Positions 1-8,224 of a DNA stretch of 64,000 nucleotides are shown piece by piece; the stretch's first letter is position 1; every line of letters starts with the position of its first letter. The notes beneath the pieces are model-generated. The model did not search any database. It saw nothing but the letters and a program-made list of their open reading frames with translations, and had not been told where the DNA came from. The stretch is from contig JAQWFQ010000014.1 in NCBI GenBank assembly GCA_029238665.1, positions 124,001-188,000 of the forward strand. Direction: 5' to 3'. This stretch comes from Crocinitomicaceae bacterium (GTDB taxonomy: Bacteria > Bacteroidota > Bacteroidia > Flavobacteriales_D > Crocinitomicaceae). The position numbers and the translations under genes were made by a program.

Positions 1-385
1 GATTTAGGTCATTGAGCTCATCTAAAAGACCTAAATAACTCTCAGATTCATAATCTGTTCGCGTAACTAATTCATGATTAATTTCTTCTATTCGAACACT
101 AAGTTTAGTTAATTCTGGATTTGACGTATTTAAATATTCAAAGACACTTTGGGTCGTATCTATTTTAATATCTTGAGTCAAATAGCCAATAGTTGCATCT
201 TTAGGCTTGTGTATTTTTCCTTCGGATGGTGAGTTAGATCCTGCTATCAACTTTAGCATTGTAGATTTACCAGCACCATTTTTTCCTACCAATCCAATTT
301 TATCTCCTTTATTTATTTGAACGCTAATGTCCTTAAATAAATACCCTTGAGGGAGATGTACTCCAATACGCTCCAAATTAATCAT
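1..385 (-). CDS. ABC-F family ATPase, N-terminal part (runs off window)
   Basis: This is the first 128 codons of an ABC-F ATPase; the rest lies beyond the left edge. The protein opens directly with a nucleotide-binding domain and no membrane segment: MINLERIGVHLPQG, then a Walker A motif GKNGAGKST near residue 36, then the Q-loop region GYLTQDI. ABC-F proteins are soluble twin-ATPase factors that act on the ribosome (Uup/EttA type), and this reading fits the start-to-Walker spacing. Which ABC-F subgroup it belongs to cannot be decided without the linker and second ATPase domain. A -7 promoter box lies only 3 nt before the ATG at 385. It is separated from the upstream gldN by a terminator, so it is probably transcribed alone. 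Confidence 0.85.
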   Translation of the reverse strand, partial: MINLERIGVHLPQGYLFKDISVQINKGDKIGLVGKNGAGKSTMLKLIAGSNSPSEGKIHKPKDATIGYLTQDIKIDTTQSVFEYLNTSNPELTKLSVRIEEINHELVTRTDYESESYLGLLDELNDLN

Positions 386-388
386 GCG

Positions 389-396
389 CAAAGATA
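389..396 (-). promoter_or_regulatory. -7 promoter box of the ABC-F gene
   Basis: The minus strand reads TATCTTTG, an exact match to the Bacteroidota -7 consensus TAnnTTTG. Only three bases separate it from the ATG at 385, so transcription would begin at or next to the start codon. No TTG was found at the expected -33 distance. Confidence 0.45.
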
Positions 397-469
397 TTTA
401 TTCAAAACAAAAATCACTGAGAAGCTAGAAGAGAATTAAAAAAAGAACGCATTATTACCCGTAATTCAT

Positions 470-502
470 AAAAAAAGCCTGTAAGAAAATTCTTACAGGC
501 TT
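470..502 (-). terminator. Rho-independent terminator after gldN
   Basis: A perfect 12-13 bp inverted repeat (AAGCCTGTAAGA and its complement, 475-502) has a short A/T loop. On the minus strand it is followed by a run of seven T (470-476). It lies 25 nt after the gldN stop and ends the porP-gldKLMN operon before the ABC-F gene. Confidence 0.85.
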
Positions 503-526
503 AACTATATTCAAATTGAACGTTAG

Positions 527-1552
527 TTAGAATGACCAAACATCGTGTTCAATATTTCTAATCTCGTTTTTAATTGCTTCAGATTCATACAGAGCATCAA
601 CTCCAGCTCTATAACTCTCAATTTTACGATCGTATGAATTACTTTGTTTGTAAATCACACTATTAAATCTACGCTTCCAGAAAAGGTCGTCAAAACTCAT
701 CCACTGCGCATCATTTTTTTCATTGTAAACAAAGTAGTTATTAAATACAAATCGACAATGTGGGAAGTAAAGCCAAAACAATTCTTTCATTCCTGAAATG
801 CTTGCTTCTCCATTTCCATCTTCTTCTGTTTTGTAAACTACAGGGGCGATAGCTATAATTCTAACATCCAATACACTTCGTTGTTTATCGAAGAACCAAT
901 CTTCTTTCATTCGATATTGAATAATATCTCTCGATGTGTACCAAGCTGTATCTTGTGGCCAGTATACAATCTCTTCAGAACCATCAGGATTAACGATTGT
1001 AGAATCATCACCCCATTGATCTGTCATTGCTTCATCAGTAGCACCTGTTAAATTACCTAAGTAATAGAACATACGGTCACGGAATTCTGGATCAGTATCC
1101 CAGCTCAAACCTGGTTCAGGCTCAATTGGGTATTTCAACTGATACCCATCCCAATCACCAGTACCTCCTGTTAAAGGATCATAAGGTGAAAAAACTGTTA
1201 AATCACCATTCATAACGTGATCTCTAATCACGGTAAACAAACTCAAACGAGATTCATTTCGTTCCCATACACCTGAAGGACTAATATCATCAAGTGGATA
1301 GTACAATGGGTGATTCACCTTTTCACGTAAGTCAATGTATTCAAATACTCTTTTGCTCCAGATTGCATCTGCTTCACGAACATGCTCATAAGGAACCATT
1401 TTTTTCGTAATAACATTCGATTTAATGAACACACCATCAATAATTCCTGGTGAAGGAACATTGATAGGTCCTGCTCCATCTACTTCTTGGGCAACTACAT
1501 TTGTAGTTCCTAAGAATAAAAATGCTAACAATGAATAAATTAAACTTTTCAT
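527..1552 (-). CDS. gldN: Gliding motility / type IX secretion protein GldN (PorN)
   Basis: GldN is a periplasmic partner of the GldK lipoprotein; together they form rings under the outer membrane that are needed for type IX secretion and gliding. The 341-residue product starts with a clear signal peptide (MKSLIYSLLAFLFLGTTNVVAQ). Its body shows the family pattern, with the segment YEHVREADAIWSKRVFEYIDLREK and the end part ELFWLYFPHCRFVFNNYFVYN. Length is in the usual range. It is the last gene of the operon, 11 nt after gldM, and is followed by a strong terminator. Identification rests on both the sequence and its fixed place after gldM. Confidence 0.95.
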   Translation of the reverse strand: MKSLIYSLLAFLFLGTTNVVAQEVDGAGPINVPSPGIIDGVFIKSNVITKKMVPYEHVREADAIWSKRVFEYIDLREKVNHPLYYPLDDISPSGVWERNESRLSLFTVIRDHVMNGDLTVFSPYDPLTGGTGDWDGYQLKYPIEPEPGLSWDTDPEFRDRMFYYLGNLTGATDEAMTDQWGDDSTIVNPDGSEEIVYWPQDTAWYTSRDIIQYRMKEDWFFDKQRSVLDVRIIAIAPVVYKTEEDGNGEASISGMKELFWLYFPHCRFVFNNYFVYNEKNDAQWMSFDDLFWKRRFNSVIYKQSNSYDRKIESYRAGVDALYESEAIKNEIRNIEHDVWSF

Positions 1553-1563
1553 AATCCTAAATT

Positions 1564-3324
1564 TTATTTAATAGTAAAGCTACCTGCTCTTTTTCTTTTA
1601 ACACCATCTGGGCCAATTACACCACAAGTGAAAACTACTTGCTGTCCTTTTTTAGCATTTGCAATCATTCGTGTTGCAGATGAAATATTTGAGCCTGTTC
1701 CTGATGGAGGTCTACCCTCAGCGCCTGGAACTTGTACTGACCAATCAACAATTCTCCAATTTGCTTTTAAAGGAATTTCAGGTGGATATTTTGCAAAAAG
1801 TCGAGGTGCTCTTTTATCTGCTTTATCACCAGACATAGCATTACCCCAAAATATTTCAGGATTAGGCAGTCTAAGCACTCTATACTTCACCTTTTTTAAA
1901 GATGCTGTTTTTCCTGTTGCTGTATTCTTACCCGAAACTGTTAAGTAAGCGTCTCTACCTCTACCTGTTGGTTTAACAATGTAAGGTCCAGATCCACTAA
2001 CGCTTGCTCCAGATGCTGATAAAATTGTTTTATCATAACCAGACGCAGTAGCTTCAACCTTATTGTCATAACCTCTATAAAGAATGTTAAACTCAGGCAT
2101 TTCAATAGCCCCTTGAGGCTTCATGATAATTACTGTTTTTTCCCACTTTTCAGTTTTCTTAACACCTGATTTATTCTTAATAGAAACCGTACCAGTAAGT
2201 GTCATTTGCCCTGAACCTGTAGTCATTTTAACAATACCTTGACCATTACCTGGGTATGAAACCATATCTTGATTGTCATAACCATCTACTGTAACAACAG
2301 GTTGGTTGTCTGAGTCAAAAGCTGCCATCATTACCTGAAGCTCAATTTCCTCATTATTATTTGCAACAGAAGGACCATAAGCCAATGGTATAATTTTATT
2401 AAAACTATATTCACCTGTAGAAACTTTTGATTTCCAATGTGCCATAGACAAAGCTCTTGTTGCCAATACATCTTGTTGCATAGAAGACAACGAAGCAATT
2501 GCAGCAACTAATGGTGCATGATCAAACGTAGATCCAATCCAGTGAACATCATTAACCCCATTAACCGCTCTTTTTTCAAGCTTAGTCATCCCCATGTATA
2601 GGTCAATTAAAACTTGGCGGTCTTCTTTTAAATTCCCTTTAGACTTGTCAATCATCTTAGCGACTTGCTCAGATAAATCTTCATTGTTAGCAAACAGAGG
2701 AATGTTAACAGGCTTAACAGTAAACTGCTTTCCACCCCATTCATACGTTCCCGTTAACTCTACAACTTTATTTCTGTACTTATTGAAATCTTCCCAAAGC
2801 TTTAAACCTTCTCCAGTTGGACCCGTTATTTCTTCACCAATAATAACACGCATAGGCACATCGTATTGATCTTTTGCCTGTACAGCCATCAGGTTCATTC
2901 GAGTAGGTAGTGAACCCTTTTTCTTATCGTACTTAGACCATAAGATTGCAGCTTCATCTTTGTTCTTCAACGTCAAAACATCTTCACCACTTTCCTCAAG
3001 AATTTTCTTCTTTAAGTTATCGATAGATTCGATCATTTTAGATGATTCTTTGTCAACAAGCTCCATACGCTTGAGAACATACTCTAATTTTGCACGTTTC
3101 GCTTTCTGATCTTCTCCCTTAGCTCCAGATAATTCCGATTTTACGTCATTATAAAAGCCAGTTCCACGATCGTACTGAACAATGTTTGCTTTCTGTGTGT
3201 TTTCCTCAATTGCTACAAAAGCATCAAGGATAGATTTAGATACGTTAAGAGCTAGAAGTGCGGTCAGTACTAAGTACATCATACCGATCATCTTCTGCCT
3301 AGGTGTCTCTTTTCCTCCTGCCAT
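1564..3324 (-). CDS. gldM: Gliding motility / type IX secretion motor protein GldM (PorM)
   Basis: GldM is the single-pass inner-membrane protein whose long periplasmic part carries torque from the GldL motor to the outer-membrane ring. The N-terminus MAGGKETPRQKMIGMMYLV leads into one membrane segment at about residues 12-33. The rest (586 residues in all) is periplasmic and rich in beta structure, as expected for the D1-D4 domains. Arg9, just before the membrane helix, is the residue known in Flavobacterium to pair with a glutamate in GldL. The gene lies 60 nt after gldL and 11 nt before gldN on the same strand, so co-transcription is likely. Confidence 0.96.
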   Translation of the reverse strand: MAGGKETPRQKMIGMMYLVLTALLALNVSKSILDAFVAIEENTQKANIVQYDRGTGFYNDVKSELSGAKGEDQKAKRAKLEYVLKRMELVDKESSKMIESIDNLKKKILEESGEDVLTLKNKDEAAILWSKYDKKKGSLPTRMNLMAVQAKDQYDVPMRVIIGEEITGPTGEGLKLWEDFNKYRNKVVELTGTYEWGGKQFTVKPVNIPLFANNEDLSEQVAKMIDKSKGNLKEDRQVLIDLYMGMTKLEKRAVNGVNDVHWIGSTFDHAPLVAAIASLSSMQQDVLATRALSMAHWKSKVSTGEYSFNKIIPLAYGPSVANNNEEIELQVMMAAFDSDNQPVVTVDGYDNQDMVSYPGNGQGIVKMTTGSGQMTLTGTVSIKNKSGVKKTEKWEKTVIIMKPQGAIEMPEFNILYRGYDNKVEATASGYDKTILSASGASVSGSGPYIVKPTGRGRDAYLTVSGKNTATGKTASLKKVKYRVLRLPNPEIFWGNAMSGDKADKRAPRLFAKYPPEIPLKANWRIVDWSVQVPGAEGRPPSGTGSNISSATRMIANAKKGQQVVFTCGVIGPDGVKRKRAGSFTIK

Positions 3325-3384
3325 GATTAAATAAATTTAATTGATTAAATAATTCAACTCCAATTATAAATTTCTCCGAGGAGC

Positions 3385-4173
3385 TTATTTATTAATTGTC
3401 ATGGCTTTTAACATATTCCCGTACACTGCGTTTAAGTCCGTTAAGTTCTTAGACAGCATAGACATGTTTTCTTTATACATACGTGTATCCTCAACAGACT
3501 CAGACAGATTCTGCATCATGCTAGTAACCTGGCTTTGGAATTTCTCTGTAGCCTCTAAGTGAGAAGAAGAACCTTTAAGTTGTAACTCATACACATTATT
3601 CAATGCAGATAAATTCTTTGAAACTTTTTGCATGTGCTCTCCACCTTCAGCATGAGCAGTTGACATATCTGAAATAGATACAGAAGCTCTTTCATAAGCT
3701 TCAGATAGTGAAGAAACTTTATCAGATGCCGATTGTAAGCTATTTACATAGTTATCTGTTGCGTTAGCCGCTGAAGCTGCATCTTTTATTTGAGCAGCGT
3801 TCTCTCCAAGAGATCTCATTCCATCACCTAACCTTCCTATTAAGGCACTGTCAATTTTCGCTTCTTCTAATAAAGTGTCTAACTGATCAGAAATTGAATT
3901 GCTTTTTCTAGAAGATAATGCTTCATGATCTAATTCATCAGAATTACCTAATGCTAACTCAGGGTAAACAAGCTCCCAGTTTGGATCTTCATGAATTGGT
4001 TCAAATGCAGAGAAGAAGAAAATGAATGCTTCAGTTCCTAATCCAATAACAAGCATTGGTCCTGCGAAAGGCCAGTGCATAATTTTAAATAATGCTCCAA
4101 CAATTACAATTGCCGCACCAATACCATACAGTTTCGCCATAAACTGTTTCCATGCTTTACTTCCTGGTTTCAT
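3385..4173 (-). CDS. gldL: Gliding motility / type IX secretion motor protein GldL (PorL)
   Basis: GldL forms the five-subunit inner-membrane stator that turns proton flow into rotation of GldM. Two membrane helices lie at about residues 13-31 and 38-57. Lys30, His33 and Glu48 are within or next to them; Glu48 matches the proton-path glutamate of the family (Glu49 in Flavobacterium johnsoniae). The cytoplasmic remainder, to residue 262, is polar, Ser/Asn-rich and probably coiled coil, with repeated short heptad-like segments (LSKNLTDLNAVYGNMLKAM at the end). It sits between gldK (50 nt) and gldM (60 nt). Confidence 0.96.
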   Translation of the reverse strand: MKPGSKAWKQFMAKLYGIGAAIVIVGALFKIMHWPFAGPMLVIGLGTEAFIFFFSAFEPIHEDPNWELVYPELALGNSDELDHEALSSRKSNSISDQLDTLLEEAKIDSALIGRLGDGMRSLGENAAQIKDAASAANATDNYVNSLQSASDKVSSLSEAYERASVSISDMSTAHAEGGEHMQKVSKNLSALNNVYELQLKGSSSHLEATEKFQSQVTSMMQNLSESVEDTRMYKENMSMLSKNLTDLNAVYGNMLKAMTINK

Positions 4174-4223
4174 AGTTTTCTTGTTTTTTAGGTTTAATTA
4201 AAAGTTTTAGTTTATTGTTATTC

Positions 4224-5768
4224 TTAGCGTAGTTGAATATCACTTCGAATTTCTTCACCGCCTTCTTTCGTGAAGTCTCTACCTCCACGACCGAGGTGTG
4301 TCATTACATTTCTATAACCAATGTAAGACTTAGCTGTATCTTGATACTCGTAAGTACGTGTTGAATTTCTCAAGTAATATCCAATATCCTTCCAAGAACC
4401 GCCACGTAAAACCTTACGCTTCATTGATGGTGGATCCCAATCCATAGCATTGTATCTATAATCGGTATTCATATCATGTGAAAATTCGTACATAGACTCG
4501 TCATAAGCAGTTTCACACCACTCAGCAACATTTCCAGCCATACAATATAAGCCCCATGCATTTGGGTTATAAGAAAATACTTTTACAGTATGGAAACCTC
4601 CATCCTCAAAGTAACGCCCTCTCATTGGCTTAAAGTTTCCTAAGAAACAGCCTGATTCATTTCGAATGTAAGGACCACCCCAAGGGTATTGAGACAATTG
4701 TAAATCTCCACGAGAACCTCTCTCCCATTCAGTTTCAGTTGGTAAACGGAAATCATTTACAAATAAATCTCCCATAGCTACTAACCAGCTATTCAATAAT
4801 TGTGTTCTCCAAACAGAAAATGCTTTAGCCTGTGTCCAAGTAACTCCTACTACTGGGTAGTTATCATAAGCTGGGTGCCAAAAATACATATTCGTCATTG
4901 GGTCATGAAAAGAATAGGTGAAATCACGTATCCAACATAATGTATCAGGATAAACATTAATTGTTTCATCGATGATAAAGCTCTGGCGATTAGAATGCCC
5001 TCGAATGGCATTGTTTTGTCCTTTTTTGTTCGATCTAGATAAATCTTCATCTTGACCTGGCTTTTGACCTGAGAAACTACTTGGAATAGTATTTAATACT
5101 CGGTGATCCGATTGATTTCCATTCCCATCAGAATCGTAGGCATTTGGAACAATACTAACCGTACCTTTTCGAGCGGCCTCTACATAATCAATCCAATAGT
5201 ATTTAAACATCAACTTGTTTGTATTGATTTCTCTACGCTGATAAAATCGTTGAGGTTGAGGGTAATACATATCCGCAAGAATAGGAACTAAATCAGGATC
5301 GCTATAATTGATTTTTCTATCCCAATTTAATGAAAATACAGACCTGTTGATATCTCTATCAGAGGCGTCATATTCTACATACTCTAAGGCACCTTCATCA
5401 AAATACATCTCACGGTAGTTGATGTAACGACTTGCATCGTCATCATCTTCTAGTTCAGAGTAGATTTTATCTCTCGCTATAGAATCTTTAACCCAATTTA
5501 CAAACTGGCGATATTCATTGTTTGAAATCTCAGTTTGATCCATATAGAACGCCTGAACAGAAACAGTCTTAGCTCTACTTTGGTGTAAAAATGGCATATC
5601 ACCATCATTCTCACCCATTTGGTAAGAACCTGATGGAATGTAAACCATACCCATAGGGATTTGTGGATGATAAGGAGTTCTCCCTAGAGCACCGGTCAAA
5701 TGACCAGTTCTCGAACTACACGAAGCAATCACGGTGCTAATAATAGCAAATAACAAAAGTTTTTTCAT
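4224..5768 (-). CDS. gldK: Gliding motility / type IX secretion lipoprotein GldK (PorK)
   Basis: GldK is an outer-membrane lipoprotein that makes the periplasmic ring of the type IX machine with GldN. The 514-residue product has a lipoprotein signal with lipobox IASC (Cys17). It then has a formylglycine-generating-enzyme-like (sulfatase-modifying) fold: the opening GMVYIPSGSYQMGEND, the DQTEISNNEYRQFVNW segment, and the closing LRGGSW and IGYRNVM motifs. GldK members are structural and are not thought to act as oxidases. A long insert (about residues 130-290) splits the fold, as in other GldK proteins. It is the second gene of the operon, 111 nt after the PorP-like gene. Confidence 0.95.
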   Translation of the reverse strand: MKKLLLFAIISTVIASCSSRTGHLTGALGRTPYHPQIPMGMVYIPSGSYQMGENDGDMPFLHQSRAKTVSVQAFYMDQTEISNNEYRQFVNWVKDSIARDKIYSELEDDDDASRYINYREMYFDEGALEYVEYDASDRDINRSVFSLNWDRKINYSDPDLVPILADMYYPQPQRFYQRREINTNKLMFKYYWIDYVEAARKGTVSIVPNAYDSDGNGNQSDHRVLNTIPSSFSGQKPGQDEDLSRSNKKGQNNAIRGHSNRQSFIIDETINVYPDTLCWIRDFTYSFHDPMTNMYFWHPAYDNYPVVGVTWTQAKAFSVWRTQLLNSWLVAMGDLFVNDFRLPTETEWERGSRGDLQLSQYPWGGPYIRNESGCFLGNFKPMRGRYFEDGGFHTVKVFSYNPNAWGLYCMAGNVAEWCETAYDESMYEFSHDMNTDYRYNAMDWDPPSMKRKVLRGGSWKDIGYYLRNSTRTYEYQDTAKSYIGYRNVMTHLGRGGRDFTKEGGEEIRSDIQLR

Positions 5769-5879
5769 TCTTTCTCTTTTTAATCTTCCGAACTCTAATA
5801 ACAGAATTTTAGTATTCTTTGATATAGATATAACGGGGGTTTTAAGTAAATGGTTACAAAATCTTTAAACTTTATTCTT

Positions 5880-6824
5880 TTATAACCATCTAGGGTGTTT
5901 CGATTTCTGAACAGGAACCGGTGGTAAATAATAACAGTACTTCACCATAATTTCATGCGAACCTCTCGATACGCTTGCCAATTTGTTTACTGAAACATCA
6001 TACGAATATCCAATCGTCAAATCTCTAGTTGGCTTATACCCTAACATCACAGCAACAGCATCTGAAGTTCGGTAAGTTAAACCACCGTAAGCCATATTCT
6101 TCCATAAGTATCTGGCGTTAATATCTGCAGACACTTTAACTAAATCGGTTCTTACAATAACATTTGTTTCAATATCTCCATCGCCAATACGCTTAAAGGT
6201 GTAACCTCCCATAGCATAGTAATGCCTAGCTGTACTATACGTAATTGGTGCAGACCCTCCCATATTAACACCCGCAAGTGTTGATTCTGACAAGTGAGTT
6301 GAAGACAACCCAGCATAATAAGTATTTGATTCATCTTTAAAGTAAAGACCAAAATTCAAGTCTAAATTTGTCCCGGAGAAAGCTCCAGGTAATGACTGAT
6401 CGTTCATTGTTGTTGGCGGAACCCATTCTGGACTCATACCAAAATTAACAATACCTACACCTACACCAATTCCCAATGTTCCAATACCCTGGAACTGTAA
6501 AGGAAATGATAGGTTTAAAAGAACATTGTTCTGTGTGTTAAACCCGATGTGGTCATGAAAAAAGGAAACTCCCGCATTTACAGGAATATAACGAGACAAA
6601 TCTGCTTCGACATTCAACACCGCTGAATTTGGAGCGCCATTTACTCGGTCCCATTGATTCCTATACATTGTTGTAGCACAAATACCACCTTCAATTCCTG
6701 TTTCACCAGGATTTAAACTCATTTTATCATACATAAAATGTGTGATCAACTTGTCTTGTTGCCCAAATACTACACAACTCAAAGTTAGTGCAAACAACGA
6801 TAATAATAGATTTTTTCCTTTCAT
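5880..6824 (-). CDS. PorP/SprF family outer-membrane protein
   Basis: The product has 314 residues, a signal peptide (MKGKNLLLSLFALTLSCVVFGQ) and a beta-barrel-like body typical of the PorP/SprF family. Family marks include the early segment HFMYDKMSLNPGETG, the SVFFHDHIGFNTQ-like stretch in the form VSFFHDHIGFNTQNN, and repeated Gly/aromatic strands such as GGLTYRTSDAVAVMLGYK. Members help secrete or anchor type IX cargo at the cell surface. It lies directly before gldK on the same strand, as porP does before porK in Porphyromonas. PorP/SprF proteins often have several paralogues per genome, so orthology to porP itself is inferred from context. Confidence 0.9.
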   Translation of the reverse strand: MKGKNLLLSLFALTLSCVVFGQQDKLITHFMYDKMSLNPGETGIEGGICATTMYRNQWDRVNGAPNSAVLNVEADLSRYIPVNAGVSFFHDHIGFNTQNNVLLNLSFPLQFQGIGTLGIGVGVGIVNFGMSPEWVPPTTMNDQSLPGAFSGTNLDLNFGLYFKDESNTYYAGLSSTHLSESTLAGVNMGGSAPITYSTARHYYAMGGYTFKRIGDGDIETNVIVRTDLVKVSADINARYLWKNMAYGGLTYRTSDAVAVMLGYKPTRDLTIGYSYDVSVNKLASVSRGSHEIMVKYCYYLPPVPVQKSKHPRWL

Positions 6825-6991
6825 ACGCTAGTCATTGGTCTCTATTAGATTCAATTATAAGTGCAATTGAGACACCTCTATTAGGCGACTAAAATAGCTA
6901 TATTTATATTAAAAGGAAAACTTTTTTAAAATCATTCTCTAAAAAAACAACGGATTTACTTTTTAATAGAGCTAAAAATAAAAAAATACTA

Positions 6992-8143
6992 CTAATTAAG
7001 TTTCTGTAAGGTCTTCCACCAAAGGTCTGGAATAATATTCTTCAATGCCTTTTCGTAATCATCTTGCGAACAAGGAACTAAACAATGTCTATCATATTTA
7101 GATCGTTCTTCCGATTGATACTTCACTTCCAACCACCACCGATTCGATTTATCACTCTTATAAAAGATTAAATCATCCTCTACATCTTCTAAATGGACAA
7201 AAAACTTCGTGTAGCTCTTTCGAGATCCGATAGGGAAATCACCCACACGCTCTGAAACCCCTTCAATGAAGTACCAGATCAACTGAGCTAGTAAGCTGTT
7301 TGCAACACGAGATTGCGCTGGATTCACATCAAAAACACCGACACAACTCATTTTATCACTTATCCCAGCATATTTAGAAATCTGACAGGCTTGCTCGGCA
7401 TATAACCCATTTGGGTTATCGTACACCATTGAATCTGTTTCTGAATTCTTAATGCTGTTAAAGTCTATTGTTAACAGGTCTGAATTTCTCAAAAAAGGCT
7501 CTGCAACTCTATAGTTAGCATTAAGTTCTCCCAGTCTACAAACATCAAAAAACAACTTGTCAAATAAATCCAGTTCTTGGCTCGAAACAAAAGGCCGTTG
7601 AATACCTATACTTGAATAGTTGAACAAATAACACGGTCGTTGCATTAAGAGATGGCTAACAAAACCTGTAGATGAAATGTCGACACTCGGCTCTCCAATG
7701 TCTAGACTATAATCAACTGTACAAATATTAATCATCTGTTCCAGTGACTCAAACCCCTTATAGCACGCCATGATTAAATCATGACTACCGCCAACAATGT
7801 ATGGGACAACACCATTCTTAACCAATTCAGCTATTACTTGTGATACTGCAAAACAAGTATCATCAAATGTTTCTCCTGGAAGAATCGTCCCTAGGTCATA
7901 TATTGGAAAATCCCAGTTATCACCAGGGAAAAGCTTATAAAATTCACCTCGAGAAAAATCCGTTGAATCTTGATTTTCTTGAATTGTAGCGTTTCGAAAT
8001 TCTGGAACATAAAAAATAGCCACGCCTTTAGATGAAATATCAGGAAACCCCTTGTCATCATGTCTTAAAATAGAAGCGCCTATAGTCTGTGAGGAAACTT
8101 CAGTAGAAGCTATCGGTTGAAAATAAATCGAAATATCTTTCAT
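6992..8143 (-). CDS. Arginase/formimidoylglutamase-fold protein with degraded metal site
   Basis: This 383-residue protein shows the ureohydrolase (arginase, agmatinase, formimidoylglutamase) core. The three metal motifs can be lined up: GGSHD (118-122) for the usual GGDHS, DYSLD (144-148) for DAHxD, and TIDFN (225-229) for SxDxD. Four of the six manganese ligands remain (His121, Asp144, Asp148, Asp227), but one histidine has become Ser146 and one aspartate Asn229. The usual hydrolase activity is therefore doubtful. The C-terminal part (about 300-383) is extra and polar. The start at 8143 follows a TACGTTTG box. It lies between topA and the gliding operon; no partner in histidine or arginine catabolism is nearby. 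Confidence 0.8.
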   Translation of the reverse strand: MKDISIYFQPIASTEVSSQTIGASILRHDDKGFPDISSKGVAIFYVPEFRNATIQENQDSTDFSRGEFYKLFPGDNWDFPIYDLGTILPGETFDDTCFAVSQVIAELVKNGVVPYIVGGSHDLIMACYKGFESLEQMINICTVDYSLDIGEPSVDISSTGFVSHLLMQRPCYLFNYSSIGIQRPFVSSQELDLFDKLFFDVCRLGELNANYRVAEPFLRNSDLLTIDFNSIKNSETDSMVYDNPNGLYAEQACQISKYAGISDKMSCVGVFDVNPAQSRVANSLLAQLIWYFIEGVSERVGDFPIGSRKSYTKFFVHLEDVEDDLIFYKSDKSNRWWLEVKYQSEERSKYDRHCLVPCSQDDYEKALKNIIPDLWWKTLQKLN

Positions 8144-8201
8144 CAGTACTTAATTTAAAACAGCATTATGTCTATCCTATAAAACTACAAAGCATACCCG
8201 A

Positions 8202-8209
8202 CAAACGTA
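8202..8209 (-). promoter_or_regulatory. Possible -7 box of the arginase-fold gene
   Basis: The minus strand reads TACGTTTG, matching TAnnTTTG, 58 nt before the ATG at 8143. It sits between topA and this gene, where no terminator is evident. No well-placed TTG lies at the -33 position, so this is a weak call. Confidence 0.35.
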
Positions 8210-8224
8210 CACAATACCAAACTG

